A DNA stretch of 64,000 nt from Bryobacteraceae bacterium (GTDB lineage Bacteria > Acidobacteriota > Terriglobia > Bryobacterales > Bryobacteraceae), in assembly GCA_041394945.1 (NCBI GenBank), contig JAWKHH010000002.1:194501-258500 (forward strand), read 5' to 3'. Made by a program: the position numbers and the translations under genes. Below, piece by piece: positions 16,495 through 26,677 of the stretch (positions within the stretch are counted from its first letter, which is position 1; the number at the start of each line of letters is the position of its first letter). The notes below the pieces were generated by a model. The model searched no databases. It was not told the DNA's origin and saw only the letters and a list, made by a program, of their open reading frames with translations.

Positions 16495-18102
16495 CTAATG
16501 AGCCGGGAAGTATCGCCGGATGGTCGCCAACGAGGGTTTCGGCGTCAGGAGCGATACCGCCACCATCATCGCCGCCGAGACGACCGTCATCGCGACCACT
16601 GGCAGCATTCCGAACACGGTAGTGCCCGCTGGCGTTCGCGCGATGACGTCGATGCCGGCGACATTCCAGTAGACGCCCGGCGCCGTCACCCGCGCTTGAA
16701 AGACGCCCATCGCGAGGACCGCGGCGGCCACCGTGAGCGTCGACGCCAGCGCGCCCCACTTGGTGCTTCCCCGCCATAGCAGCGCCCCTGCCACCAGCGG
16801 CGACAACGCCGCGAAGCCCGAGAACGCATACTGCGACGCCAACTCGAAAATGTTCCCGGGGAACTTCAGCGCCACCGCGTAGGCGCAGGCGGTCAACGCG
16901 ATGACGAAGGCGCGTCCCGTGTAGACTTGCGCCGCTTCGCCGAAGCGTTCCTTGTGGCCGTAGTAGGCGAAGATGTCCTCGGTGAACATCGTGCTCAGGG
17001 CGAGAATCTGCGAGTCCGACGCCATCACGGCGGCCATGATCCCCGCGCCGAGGATGCCGGCGAGCCAGGCTGGCGCGAAGCGCCCGAGCAGTAGCAGTAG
17101 CACATCGTCGGAGACCATCCGCGCGCGGAGTTGGTCGCGCGTCGCGGCGTCGAGCGCCGGCCCGTCGGTGGCCAGCCGCTCGCGCGCTTCGATCTTGGCC
17201 TGGATGCCCGGAACGTCATCGGCGGAGTTTGCCGCCACGCCCAGGTACACGCACGGCAGCCAGATCAGCAGCAGGCAGATCGGGTAGAGCAGCACGGTGC
17301 GGCGGAACTGTCCCATGGTGCGCGCCGTGAGACAGAAGATGCCGATGTGCGGGAAGGCGATAGCCGAGAGCGGGATGAACGTGTAACTGAAGAAGTAGGC
17401 GGGCGGGATCCGTTCCCGCGAAAGCAATGGCGCGAGCGCGGGCGAGGCGAGCATCTTCTCCATCGCCGTACCGAAGCCGCCCATTCCATAGCCGATGATC
17501 AAGACCGCGATGGCGCCGAAGGAGAGGAACAGCAACGTCTGGAACGTGTTTACCCAGGCCGTGCCGCGCATGCCGCCGAAGAAGACGTACGACATGACCA
17601 CGATGGCGACGATGGCTCCGCCGAGCCAGTACGGCACGAGCCCTCCGCTCACGGCTCGGAGCGCCGTTCCCCCGCCGATCACGCCGATGATGATGTAGGG
17701 CACCAGCAGCGCGGCCTTCACCACGAAGATTACGGTGCCGATGTGGCCGCACTCCCAGCGGTCGCGAAAGATCTGCACCGGGGTCATGAAGCCGTGATGC
17801 TTCCCGATCGACCAAAGCCGCGTGCCGAGGAACAGTAGCAGCAGCGGCACCACGATCGCCGAAGAGGACGCCATCAGGCCGTAGGTGACGATTCCATTGT
17901 GGAACGCGTGCCCGGACGAGCCGAGGATGGCGAACGCCGTCATGTGAGTGCCGAACAGCGAGAAGAGGAAAACGAATCCGCCGAGCGAACGCCCGGCGAG
18001 GAAGAAGTCCTCCGCCCCGGAGCCGCGCGAGCCGCGGAAGGCGAAGATGCCGATGTAGAGCACCGCGGCGAGATAGATGGCGACGAAGACGACAGAAACC
18101 AA
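16495..18102 (-). CDS. Sodium:solute symporter (SSS family)
   Basis: This 535-residue membrane protein has about 13 hydrophobic segments and the features of the sodium/solute symporter family: AEDFFLAGRSLGGF after helix 1, the MRGTAWVNTFQTLLF signature and ASDSQILALSTMFTEDIF in the second half. It likely imports an organic acid, sugar or amino acid with sodium. The start is a TTG 6 bases after the stop of the small DUF3311-like gene, so both are translated together; DUF3311 proteins commonly accompany this symporter branch. The substrate cannot be deduced from the neighbours. Confidence 0.9.
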   Translation of the reverse strand: MVSVVFVAIYLAAVLYIGIFAFRGSRGSGAEDFFLAGRSLGGFVFLFSLFGTHMTAFAILGSSGHAFHNGIVTYGLMASSSAIVVPLLLLFLGTRLWSIGKHHGFMTPVQIFRDRWECGHIGTVIFVVKAALLVPYIIIGVIGGGTALRAVSGGLVPYWLGGAIVAIVVMSYVFFGGMRGTAWVNTFQTLLFLSFGAIAVLIIGYGMGGFGTAMEKMLASPALAPLLSRERIPPAYFFSYTFIPLSAIAFPHIGIFCLTARTMGQFRRTVLLYPICLLLIWLPCVYLGVAANSADDVPGIQAKIEARERLATDGPALDAATRDQLRARMVSDDVLLLLLGRFAPAWLAGILGAGIMAAVMASDSQILALSTMFTEDIFAYYGHKERFGEAAQVYTGRAFVIALTACAYAVALKFPGNIFELASQYAFSGFAALSPLVAGALLWRGSTKWGALASTLTVAAAVLAMGVFQARVTAPGVYWNVAGIDVIARTPAGTTVFGMLPVVAMTVVSAAMMVAVSLLTPKPSLATIRRYFPAH

Positions 18103-18108
18103 GCGGCG

Positions 18109-18330
18109 CTACTCCAGGTGTCCGGGCCATGCCCAGCGGATGGAAAGCGCCATCAGTCCGGCGGCGGCGAGCGTGTAGAGGGCGTGGTAGGCGAGACCGG
18201 CGGGGAGAAATCCGAAGACGAGGGGGCGCGCGTCGCGCCACAGCCAGAAGTCCTGGTGCAGCAGGTAGAGCCCGAGGGTGAGCGCGGCAAGCAGCCACTT
18301 TCGGCCAGTCACGATACAGGCTAGTATCAC
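18109..18330 (-). CDS. DUF3311-like small membrane protein
   Basis: The 73-residue protein has two hydrophobic helices (WLLAALTLGLYLL and GLAYHALYTLAAAGLMALSI), the usual form of DUF3311 proteins that sit directly before SSS-type symporter genes. It is probably an accessory or small subunit of the transporter at 16495. The ATG at 18330 is used here; a GTG 18 bases further in (18312), just before GRKWLL, would also give both helices. Family naming rests on size, helix pattern and position. Confidence 0.7.
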   Translation of the reverse strand: MILACIVTGRKWLLAALTLGLYLLHQDFWLWRDARPLVFGFLPAGLAYHALYTLAAAGLMALSIRWAWPGHLE

Positions 18331-18382
18331 ATCAAAACCGTCGCGCGCGGGGCGTTGGGCAGTCGGGATACACTATGTGCTT

Positions 18383-18832
18383 ATGACTTGGCTACTGTTC
18401 GTCATCGGCACGGTGCTTTGCTGGGGAGTCTACGGACCGATGCTGCACAAGGGACAAATGCAGCTCGGAAATCCGATGCGCGCGCTGCTGTGCGTGGGAC
18501 TGGCGTATTTTCTGGTGGGCGTTCTCATTCCGGTGATTCAACTCGGGTCGCAGGGCCAGTTGAACGGGTTCAACGCGGAGGGAACGTTCGGGGCCACGCT
18601 TGCCGGCGCGTTGGGCGCGCTCGGCGCGGCGTTCATCATCTTCTCCTACAAGTACGGCGGGATTCCCCTGTACGTGATGCCGCTCGTGTTCGGCGGCGCG
18701 CCGGTGATCAACACGCTCTACACCATGGCCACGCATCCGCCGAAATCGGCCATCAACCCGATGTTCTGGGTCGGCATCGCGACGGCCGCCGCCGGCGCCG
18801 GGATGGTGCTCTACTTCAAGCCGGCGAACTAG
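18383..18832 (+). CDS. Small multi-pass membrane protein (DMT-like half)
   Basis: This 149-residue protein has about five hydrophobic helices: MTWLLFVIGTVLCWGVYG, LLCVGLAYFLVGVLIP, GATLAGALGALGAAFIIF, YVMPLVFGGAPVINTLY and FWVGIATAAAGAGMVLYF. The size and the MPLVFGGAPVINT segment resemble half-size EamA/drug-metabolite transporters; I recall similar proteins in planctomycetes and acidobacteria but no named family. I chose ATG 18383; TACACT at 18369-18374 is only 9 bases upstream, which would make a leaderless mRNA. Its stop shares bases with the stop of the convergent ceramidase-like gene. Confidence 0.65.
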   Translation: MTWLLFVIGTVLCWGVYGPMLHKGQMQLGNPMRALLCVGLAYFLVGVLIPVIQLGSQGQLNGFNAEGTFGATLAGALGALGAAFIIFSYKYGGIPLYVMPLVFGGAPVINTLYTMATHPPKSAINPMFWVGIATAAAGAGMVLYFKPAN

Positions 18833-20223
18833 CGGGCCGCATCCTCGAGCAGCGCGAGGATCGTCCGCGTGATCTTCACAGACGATTCCGGTTCCAGATT
18901 GTTCGTCCCGAGCCACGTCTCGTATCCGCCCAGCGCGTAGTGGCGCGGTGTCGGCAGGTAGCCGTAGTGCCCGTTCGCCAGCTCGATGGTGAAGGTCGGC
19001 CGCAGCGGGGACAATTCCTTGATCGTGATTCCGATCTCAGTAAACACCTCGCACGGGATTGCCGCGATTCCGAGCGGCCCGATCCGCAGCGCCTGCAGCT
19101 TCAAATCAGCGAACTCCGGACCTTCCGCGAGCGCGATGGCCCTTTCCGCGTAAGGCTTGGCGCGTTGCGGCAGCTTCTTCTCGTCCGGCTCGGCGAGCGC
19201 GGCTTTCGCGAAATGCAACTGCTCCGGCGTGGGCTTGCGGAAGCGCAGCCGCAGCTCTTGTTCAGCCATGCGGATAGGCAGCGAGTCGCGGTATTCGATC
19301 TCTTTCGCCAGTCGACCTGCATGGCCGGCAAGTTTTCCGGCCACCTTCCGAATTCGCACGAACGGTTCCTGACGCTGGCGCGGATGCAGGAAATCGATGT
19401 TGTTGACGTCGCCGCTGGCGCCGTTGGTGAGCATCGCCACGAAGGCTTCGTCGCCAGGAGCGATGCCTTCCGCCGCCAGCCGCGCGAACTCGCCGAAGTA
19501 GTCGGCGGAGACCTGCCGCGGCGGAATCCCGCCGACGTAGTGCAGCGAATAGTTGGCGAGCAGCGCCAGCGGCTTCCCGGACACGCTACGGATCGAGACC
19601 ACGGAGAACTCGGGGTCGGTGCCGCCGGCCGGGTGGACGAGATCCGGATTGCCGGCGCCGGGATTCATCCGCACGATGTCGGTGGTGGCGCCGTAGGGGC
19701 TCGGCGGAATCGCTCCCGGACGCATGTACCAGCGCCGGTTGAACAATTCCTCCGGCGCCGGGACGCTGGCCCAGCCGAGCCGCGCCGGTTCGAGCCGCGA
19801 GTTGGCGCCGGCGATGGCCGCGGCGGTCTGTTCGACGAGGTATTGGACGTAGCTTTCTTCCTTGGCGTCGCCGGCGATGGCGCGCGAGGGCGGCGCCGAG
19901 TGCGAGTGCGTGGCCGAGATCAGGATCCGGTTGGCGGGAATGCCCGTGCTCTTCGATGCGATCGCCTTGGCGCGGTCCATCTCCTCGCGCTTGACGTAGC
20001 AACTGTCGATCAGCGCAATCGCGACGCGCTCGCGGCCGTCGTCGAGAACGATCGCCCGAGCGTGCAGCGGGTCGTGCGCGGACTCGGCCGGGTTATAGCC
20101 GAAGTTGCCGATGAGGCGCACGGGCCATTGGCGCGGCGTAATGTCGGTGGCGGCGGCCCCGGCGCGTAAGGCGGGGAATGCGGGAATCGAAGCGGCGAGA
20201 GCGAGGAGGGCGAACCGGGTCAT
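18829..20223 (-). CDS. Neutral/alkaline ceramidase-like exported protein
   Basis: This 464-residue protein has a signal peptide followed by AAATDITP, the start typical of neutral/alkaline non-lysosomal ceramidase family proteins. The family motif ISATHSHSAPP (metal-binding histidines) and a TNGASGDVNN stretch with a GDVNN-type Asn are present. True ceramidases cleave the amide of ceramide; acidobacterial members are shorter and their substrate is unproven, so amide hydrolysis of a lipid or peptide-like compound is the safe reading. It starts 4 bases after the stop of aat, and its stop overlaps that of the convergent membrane-protein gene (CTAG). Confidence 0.82.
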   Translation of the reverse strand: MTRFALLALAASIPAFPALRAGAAATDITPRQWPVRLIGNFGYNPAESAHDPLHARAIVLDDGRERVAIALIDSCYVKREEMDRAKAIASKSTGIPANRILISATHSHSAPPSRAIAGDAKEESYVQYLVEQTAAAIAGANSRLEPARLGWASVPAPEELFNRRWYMRPGAIPPSPYGATTDIVRMNPGAGNPDLVHPAGGTDPEFSVVSIRSVSGKPLALLANYSLHYVGGIPPRQVSADYFGEFARLAAEGIAPGDEAFVAMLTNGASGDVNNIDFLHPRQRQEPFVRIRKVAGKLAGHAGRLAKEIEYRDSLPIRMAEQELRLRFRKPTPEQLHFAKAALAEPDEKKLPQRAKPYAERAIALAEGPEFADLKLQALRIGPLGIAAIPCEVFTEIGITIKELSPLRPTFTIELANGHYGYLPTPRHYALGGYETWLGTNNLEPESSVKITRTILALLEDAAR

Positions 20224-20227
20224 CTCA

Positions 20228-20863
20228 CTACGGTACTGCGAACGCTGCTGGAACCGCGGCCCCCTCGTCGAAACTTCGTGGCTGCTTCACGGCGGCAAGC
20301 AACCGCCGCTCGTATTCGTGCGCCGGGATTTCCACGGCGCCCAGGCTCTCCAGGTGCGCCGTAAGGTATTGCACTTCGAGCAGAATAAAATCGCGCGCCC
20401 GCAGATGTTCCGTGAGGTTCCACAGGGCGACCTTCGACATGTCCGTGGCGCGATGGAATTTCGACTCGGCGAAGAACGCCGCGCCGATGTGGACGCCATA
20501 GAGGCCGCCCGCGAGCGAGCCGTCGAGCCACACCTCCACCGAGTGCGCGTGGCCCTGCTTGTGCAACTCGATATAGGTCCGGGCGATGGCGCCCGTGATC
20601 CACGTGCCTTCGGGCCGGTCCGCGCACGCCGCGAGCACTTCGGGAAACGCCTGGTCGAGCGTGACCGAAAACGCGGTCTTCGCGAGCGTCCGCCGAAACG
20701 ACCGCGAAACGTGAAAGCCATCGAGCGGCATCAGGGCGCGCGTCTCGGGCTTGTGCCACGTGATGTATTCGTGTTCGGAGCTGCCCATCGGGAAGACCCC
20801 GCGGGCGTACATTTCCAGCACCGCCGCCGGCGTAATGCTCCGGGTAACGCCGCAGCAATCCAT
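20228..20863 (-). CDS. aat: Leucyl/phenylalanyl-tRNA--protein transferase
   Basis: The 211-residue protein matches Aat: MYARGVFPMG near the N-terminus, ITWHKPETRALMPLDGFHVSRSFRR, TWITGAIARTYIELHKQGHAHSVEVW, LAGGLYGVHIGAAFFAESKFH and VQYLTAHLESLGAVEIP. Aat adds Leu or Phe to proteins with N-terminal Arg or Lys and so marks them for ClpS/ClpAP degradation (N-degron pathway). The N-terminus is slightly shorter than in E. coli. It lies just upstream of the ceramidase-like gene on the same strand (4-base gap), probably by chance of packing rather than shared function. Confidence 0.95.
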   Translation of the reverse strand: MDCCGVTRSITPAAVLEMYARGVFPMGSSEHEYITWHKPETRALMPLDGFHVSRSFRRTLAKTAFSVTLDQAFPEVLAACADRPEGTWITGAIARTYIELHKQGHAHSVEVWLDGSLAGGLYGVHIGAAFFAESKFHRATDMSKVALWNLTEHLRARDFILLEVQYLTAHLESLGAVEIPAHEYERRLLAAVKQPRSFDEGAAVPAAFAVP

Positions 20864-20881
20864 AACGTCGATTCACTTACC

Positions 20882-22189
20882 ATGATATCGATGCGACTGG
20901 GAATCGGACTGACGCTATCCTGTCTCGCCGCCGGCGCCGCCTCCGTGGACGATTGGCCGCGCTGGCGCGGACCATCCGACAACGGAGTGGCGCGGGGCGA
21001 CGCGCCGCTCGAGTGGAGTGAGACCCGCAACGTCGCCTGGAAGACGGCGATCCCCGGCCGCGGCTTCTCCTCGCCGGTGATCTGGGGCGACCGGATCTTC
21101 GTCACCACGGCCGTGCCGGTGGGCGAGGCTCCAGCGGCTGCCGGCGATGGCGGCGGACGGCGCGGAGGAGGCGGCGCAGCGGCCGGAATCGAGCATAGGT
21201 TCCTGGTGATGGGGATCGATCGCAAGACGGGCAAGGTCCTCTGGGAGCAAACCGCGCTGACCGCCAAGCCCCACGAAGGCTATCACCAGAAATACGGCAG
21301 CTTCGCTTCGAACAGCCCTGTGACCGACGGCAAGCGGGTCTTCGCGTTCTTCGGCTCGCGCGGCCTCTACGCCTACGACCTCGACGGCAAGCTTCTTTGG
21401 AAGAAAGAATTCGCGCCAATGAAGATGCGCCTCCAGTTCGGCGAAGGGTCGCCGACCGTGCTGGCCAACGGCCGGCTCTATCTTAAGTTCGACCAGGAAG
21501 GCGACTCCTACCTGCTGGTGCTCAACGCCGGGGATGGCAAGGAACTGTGGCGCGACGTGCGCGACGAGTCGAGCTCCTGGTCGCCGCCGCTGGTGATCAC
21601 GCACGACGGCGTCGAACAGGCGATTGTGAGCGCCACCAACCGCGTGAAATCCTATGACGTGAAAACCGGGAAAGTGTTGTGGGAAGTGGGCGGGCTGGGC
21701 GCCAACGTGATCCCCGCGCCGGTGCTGCACAACGACACCGTGATCGTGATGAGCGGCTTTCGCGACCCGAATCTGCTGGCGATCAAGCTTGGCGGCAAGG
21801 GCGACCTCACCGGCACCGGCGCCGTCCTCTGGACCAACCAGCGCGGGAATTCCTACACGCCATCGCCGGTGGTTCACGACGGCAAGCTTTATATGGTCAC
21901 CGACAACGGGATGCTGAGCTGCATCGATATCGCCACCGGCAAGCCGCACTACCTGCAGCAGCGGCTCGGCGACAAGCCCTACAACTTCAAATCTTCGCCG
22001 GTAGCCGCCAATGGCAAACTGTACCTCGCCACCGAGCAGGGCGATGTGCTCGTGGTGAAGCTTGGCTCGACATACGAAATGCTCGCCGTGAACAACATGG
22101 GCGACCAGATGTTCATCGCCACGCCCGCTATCGCCGGAGGTGAAATCTACATCCGCGGCGCGGACTCCCTTTACTGCGTGCGCCCCTAG
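20882..22189 (+). CDS. Exported PQQ-type beta-propeller protein
   Basis: The 435-residue protein starts with a signal peptide (MRLGIGLTLSCLAAGAAS) and DDWPRWRGPSDNG, then blades with DRKTGKVLWEQ, DLDGKLLWKK, NAGDGKELWRD, DVKTGKVLWEV and DIATGKPHY turns. It resembles the propeller at 12981, with a common KLGGKGD stretch, but lacks the EF-hand insert. A Gly/Ala-rich low-complexity loop (GDGGGRRGGGG region) is inserted near residue 85. Start is ATG 20882 or 20891. No enzyme activity is assigned; related proteins are exported and of unknown role. The stop shares bases (CTAG) with the convergent glgA stop. Confidence 0.8.
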   Translation: MISMRLGIGLTLSCLAAGAASVDDWPRWRGPSDNGVARGDAPLEWSETRNVAWKTAIPGRGFSSPVIWGDRIFVTTAVPVGEAPAAAGDGGGRRGGGGAAAGIEHRFLVMGIDRKTGKVLWEQTALTAKPHEGYHQKYGSFASNSPVTDGKRVFAFFGSRGLYAYDLDGKLLWKKEFAPMKMRLQFGEGSPTVLANGRLYLKFDQEGDSYLLVLNAGDGKELWRDVRDESSSWSPPLVITHDGVEQAIVSATNRVKSYDVKTGKVLWEVGGLGANVIPAPVLHNDTVIVMSGFRDPNLLAIKLGGKGDLTGTGAVLWTNQRGNSYTPSPVVHDGKLYMVTDNGMLSCIDIATGKPHYLQQRLGDKPYNFKSSPVAANGKLYLATEQGDVLVVKLGSTYEMLAVNNMGDQMFIATPAIAGGEIYIRGADSLYCVRP

Positions 22190-23613
22190 CCGCGCGAGAT
22201 CAGGCGGCCGTAGAGATCCGAATACTTGCGTGCCGACGCATCCCAGGAAAAGTCGCGCGACATGCCCGCCCGCATCCGCTTCGCCCACGCCTCGCGGTCG
22301 CGATGCTCGGCAAGCGCCGTCCGGATGGCGATCAACAGGTCTCGCGGCGCATAGCCCCAAAACTTGAAGCCGGTGTCGCCGTCGACGGTATCGTCGAGGC
22401 CGCCGGTGGCGCGCACCACGGGAATGGTCCCATAGCGAAGGCTGTACATCTGGTTCAAGCCGCACGGCTCGAACAGGCTCGGCATCAGGAAAAGATCCGC
22501 GCCTGCCTCGATGCGATGGGCAAGGGCGTTATCGTAGCCGAAGCGGCCCCAGACGCGATCCGGAAAGCTCGCCATCAAGTGCTTGAACATCTCCTCGAAG
22601 CGTGCCTCTCCAGAGCCGATGAATGCCAGCGCGGCGTCGTCGGCCGAGAACAGCTCGAAGGCGACCTCGGCGAAAATATCGAACCCCTTCTGCCCGGCGA
22701 AGCGGGACACGATCCCGAGCAGGGGCCGTTTCATCGTGCTGGCGGGCAGTCCGGCTTCGCGAATGAGCGCCTCCTTGCACACGGCCTTGCCGCCGGGGTT
22801 GGCCGCCGTGTAGTGCGCCGCGATGTGAGGGTCCGTCTCCGGATTCCAATCCGCGTAGTCCACGCCGTTCAGGATGCCGCTGAGCTTGCTCGCGTTGGCG
22901 CGCAGCAGGCCGTCGAGCCCGCAGCCGAATTCAGCCGTTTGGATCTCGCGCGCGTAGGTGGGGCTCACGGTGGTGACGGCGTCCGAATAGACGAGGCCGG
23001 CCTTCATGAAACTCACGTCCCCGTAGAACTCGAGCAGGTGCGGTTGCATCAGGCTGCGGTCGAGCGAGAGATCGCCGAACTGGAACGGCGCGAAACGCCC
23101 CTGGTGCTCCAGGTTGTGGATGGTGAAGACGATCTTCGTCCCCATCAGGTGCGGGTCCAGCCGGAAACGGGTGCGCAGGTAGGCGGCGGCGAGCGCGCTC
23201 TGCCAATCATGCAGGTGCAGCACCTCGGCCGGGAACAGATGACGCAGCACGCCGAGCGCGGCGAGCGAGAGCGCGGCGAAGCGGATATGATTGTCCGCGA
23301 AATCGTGCCCGTAGGCGCTGTAGAGGCCTTCGCGGTCGTACAGGCGCGGGCAATCGACGAAGAAGAACGGAACGCCGCTGCGGTCCTGCCGCCAGATCGA
23401 ACAGGAAATCGTGCCTGAGCCGAGCGCCAGCGGCATGTCGTCGTAGACGCGCCGGGCCTGGTCGAGCGAAATGGAACGATAGCGGGGCAGCACCACGGCT
23501 GCCTCGTTCCCCAGCCTGTTCAGCGCGCCCGGCAGCGCGCCGAGGACGTCGGCAAGTCCTCCGGTTTTTGCGAACGGCGCCGCTTCGGAAGACGCCATCA
23601 GGATGCGAGTCAT
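22186..23613 (-). CDS. glgA: Glycogen synthase (GlgA, ADP-glucose type)
   Basis: The 475-residue protein is a GT5 glycogen synthase. The ADP-glucose-binding KTGGLADV is at residues 16-23, with LHLHDWQ, FTIHNLEHQG, GILNGVDYADWNPETD, SRFAGQKGFD and the C-terminal FEPCGLNQMYSLRYGTIPVVRATGGLDDTV. It extends alpha-1,4-glucan chains from ADP-glucose. The frame is open further upstream, but the homologous start is the ATG at 23613 (MTRILMASSEAAPF). It is divergent from the sulfatase at 23639 with only 25 bases between starts. No other glycogen genes are nearby. Confidence 0.95.
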   Translation of the reverse strand: MTRILMASSEAAPFAKTGGLADVLGALPGALNRLGNEAAVVLPRYRSISLDQARRVYDDMPLALGSGTISCSIWRQDRSGVPFFFVDCPRLYDREGLYSAYGHDFADNHIRFAALSLAALGVLRHLFPAEVLHLHDWQSALAAAYLRTRFRLDPHLMGTKIVFTIHNLEHQGRFAPFQFGDLSLDRSLMQPHLLEFYGDVSFMKAGLVYSDAVTTVSPTYAREIQTAEFGCGLDGLLRANASKLSGILNGVDYADWNPETDPHIAAHYTAANPGGKAVCKEALIREAGLPASTMKRPLLGIVSRFAGQKGFDIFAEVAFELFSADDAALAFIGSGEARFEEMFKHLMASFPDRVWGRFGYDNALAHRIEAGADLFLMPSLFEPCGLNQMYSLRYGTIPVVRATGGLDDTVDGDTGFKFWGYAPRDLLIAIRTALAEHRDREAWAKRMRAGMSRDFSWDASARKYSDLYGRLISRG

Positions 23614-23638
23614 CGAACTACCCATGATAATCTGACCG

Positions 23639-24988
23639 GTGATGACGAGACGGCAATTCCTCGGGGCGGCGGGCGCGGCCGCGGCGCGGGGGCAATCAGA
23701 CGATCCGCCGAACATCCTGTTCCTGATGCCGGATCAATGGCGCGGCATGGATCTCGGCTCGGCCGGCAACCGCCAGGTCCGCACGCCGAATCTGGACAAG
23801 CTCGCCGCCGACGGCGTCCAATTCGAGAACGCCGTGGCGAACACGCCGGTCTGCACGCCGGCGCGGTCCACGGTGCTCACCGGTCGCTATCCGCATGCCA
23901 CCGGGACCGCCGTGAATGACGTGCGCCTTCCCATCCAGGAAGTGACGCTGCCGGAGATCCTCCGGCGGCGCGGCTACTACACCGGATTTATCGGCAAGTG
24001 GCATCTCGATGGCGGCCTGCGCATGCCCGGCTACGTCCCGCCTGGGGACCGCCGGCAAGGGTTCGACTTCTGGGCCGCCAACGAGTGCAGCCACGCCTAC
24101 TTCAAGCAGTGGTACTTCCGCGACTCGCCCGACCGCATCGACGTGAACGGCTACGAGGTCTTCGAGTGGACCAAACTCGGCTCGGAGTTCCTCGAAACGG
24201 CGAAAAACAAGAAGCAGCCGTTCTGTTTGTACGTGCAGTACGGCCCGCCGCACGATCCCTACCTCGCCCCGCCCGGCTACGAGACCATGTACGACCCGTC
24301 CAGGATCGAACTGCGCAAGAACTGGAAGGAAGGCGCCAAGCGGTTCGGAACCACCAGGGACATCGCCGGATACTACGCCGCCATCGCCTGCCTTGATGAG
24401 CAGATCGGCCAATTGCTCGGCAAGCTCGACGGCTTGGGGATGGCCGGCAACACCATCGTGTTTGTCACATCGGACCACGGCGACATGCTCGGCTCCCATG
24501 GTACGTTCCTCAAGCGCAAGCCGTGGGAGGAGAGTGTGCGCGTGCCGGGAATTTTCCGTTGGCCGAAGGGGCTTCGCGCGGGCGTGCGGTCCAAAGCGCC
24601 GTTCTCGCACGTGGACGCGGCTCCGACGCTGCTCGGGCTCGCCGGTGCGGAGAGTCCGGTTCCGATGCACGGCTTCGACTATTCGAAGCACATGCGCGGC
24701 GCAAGCGGCGCCACGCCCGAGTTCGCTCATCTGATGATCTACACGCAAACCGAGATGAACGAGAATCCGCCGTGGCGGGGCCTGCGGTCTTCGAAGTGGA
24801 AGTATGCCCGGCACGAGGAGAAGCCGTGGGTGCTCTACGATATCGAGAACGATCCCTTCGAGATGAACAACCTCGCCAGCGACCGCGCGCAGGCGAAACG
24901 CATGGAGGCCTTCGACGCTGACATTGCCCGTCACATGGCGGCCACCGGCGACCGTTGGGACGAACTGTTCGACCGGCCCTACCGGTAG
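23639..24988 (+). CDS. Exported sulfatase (Tat signal)
   Basis: This 449-residue sulfatase has a twin-arginine signal (TRRQFLGAAGAAAA), the first metal site NILFLMPDQ, and a formylglycine motif CTPAR starting at Cys72. GKWHLDGG, TSDHGDMLGSHG and KRKPWEESVRVP follow, typical of choline-sulfatase-like and glycan sulfatases (S1 family). It probably hydrolyses a sulfate ester outside the cytoplasm. It starts at GTG 23639, immediately followed by an ATG at 23642, either of which would give the same mature protein. It differs from the other sulfatase in the window, so a different substrate is likely. Confidence 0.9.
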   Translation: MMTRRQFLGAAGAAAARGQSDDPPNILFLMPDQWRGMDLGSAGNRQVRTPNLDKLAADGVQFENAVANTPVCTPARSTVLTGRYPHATGTAVNDVRLPIQEVTLPEILRRRGYYTGFIGKWHLDGGLRMPGYVPPGDRRQGFDFWAANECSHAYFKQWYFRDSPDRIDVNGYEVFEWTKLGSEFLETAKNKKQPFCLYVQYGPPHDPYLAPPGYETMYDPSRIELRKNWKEGAKRFGTTRDIAGYYAAIACLDEQIGQLLGKLDGLGMAGNTIVFVTSDHGDMLGSHGTFLKRKPWEESVRVPGIFRWPKGLRAGVRSKAPFSHVDAAPTLLGLAGAESPVPMHGFDYSKHMRGASGATPEFAHLMIYTQTEMNENPPWRGLRSSKWKYARHEEKPWVLYDIENDPFEMNNLASDRAQAKRMEAFDADIARHMAATGDRWDELFDRPYR

Positions 24989-24993
24989 CAGTC

Positions 24994-25327
24994 GTGCCGT
25001 TCCGCCTCAAGCGCGCATACGATCCGCCAGCGGCCGATGACGGCTATCGCGTGCTGATTGACCGGCTGTGGGCGCGGGGGCTCACCAGGGAAGCCGCCGC
25101 CGTGGATCTATGGTTCAAGGAAATCGCGCCTTCGAACGAGCTTCGGAAGTGGTTCGGGCACGACCCGGCCCAGTGGGACGAATTCCTGCTGCGCTATGCG
25201 CGCGAGCTGGCCGAGCATCCTGAATCGCTGGAGAAGCTGCTAGCGATGGGTGAGGGTCGCACCGTGACCCTGCTCTATTCCACGCGCGAGACCGAACGCA
25301 ACCACGGCGTCGCACTGCTTGGGATGC

Positions 25328-25347
<20 letters not shown>
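24994..25347 (+). CDS. DUF488 family protein
   Basis: This 117-residue protein shows the DUF488 pattern: KRAYDPP, YRVLIDRLWARGLTRE, WFKEIAPSNELRKWFGHDP, WDEFLLRYARELAEHPE and TLLYSTRETERNHG. The family is widespread and its role is not settled. I take GTG 24994 as start, 5 bases after the sulfatase stop; earlier in-frame codons lie inside the sulfatase gene. Its last 20 bases overlap the 3' end of the convergent DUF1552 gene. Confidence 0.85.

Positions 25348-26673
<1,326 letters not shown>

Positions 26674-26677
<4 letters not shown>

Noticed and set aside
20105..20881. Upstream extension of the PQQ-propeller gene
   Set aside because: It lies opposite aat and the end of the ceramidase-like gene; the signal peptide starts at 20882/20891.
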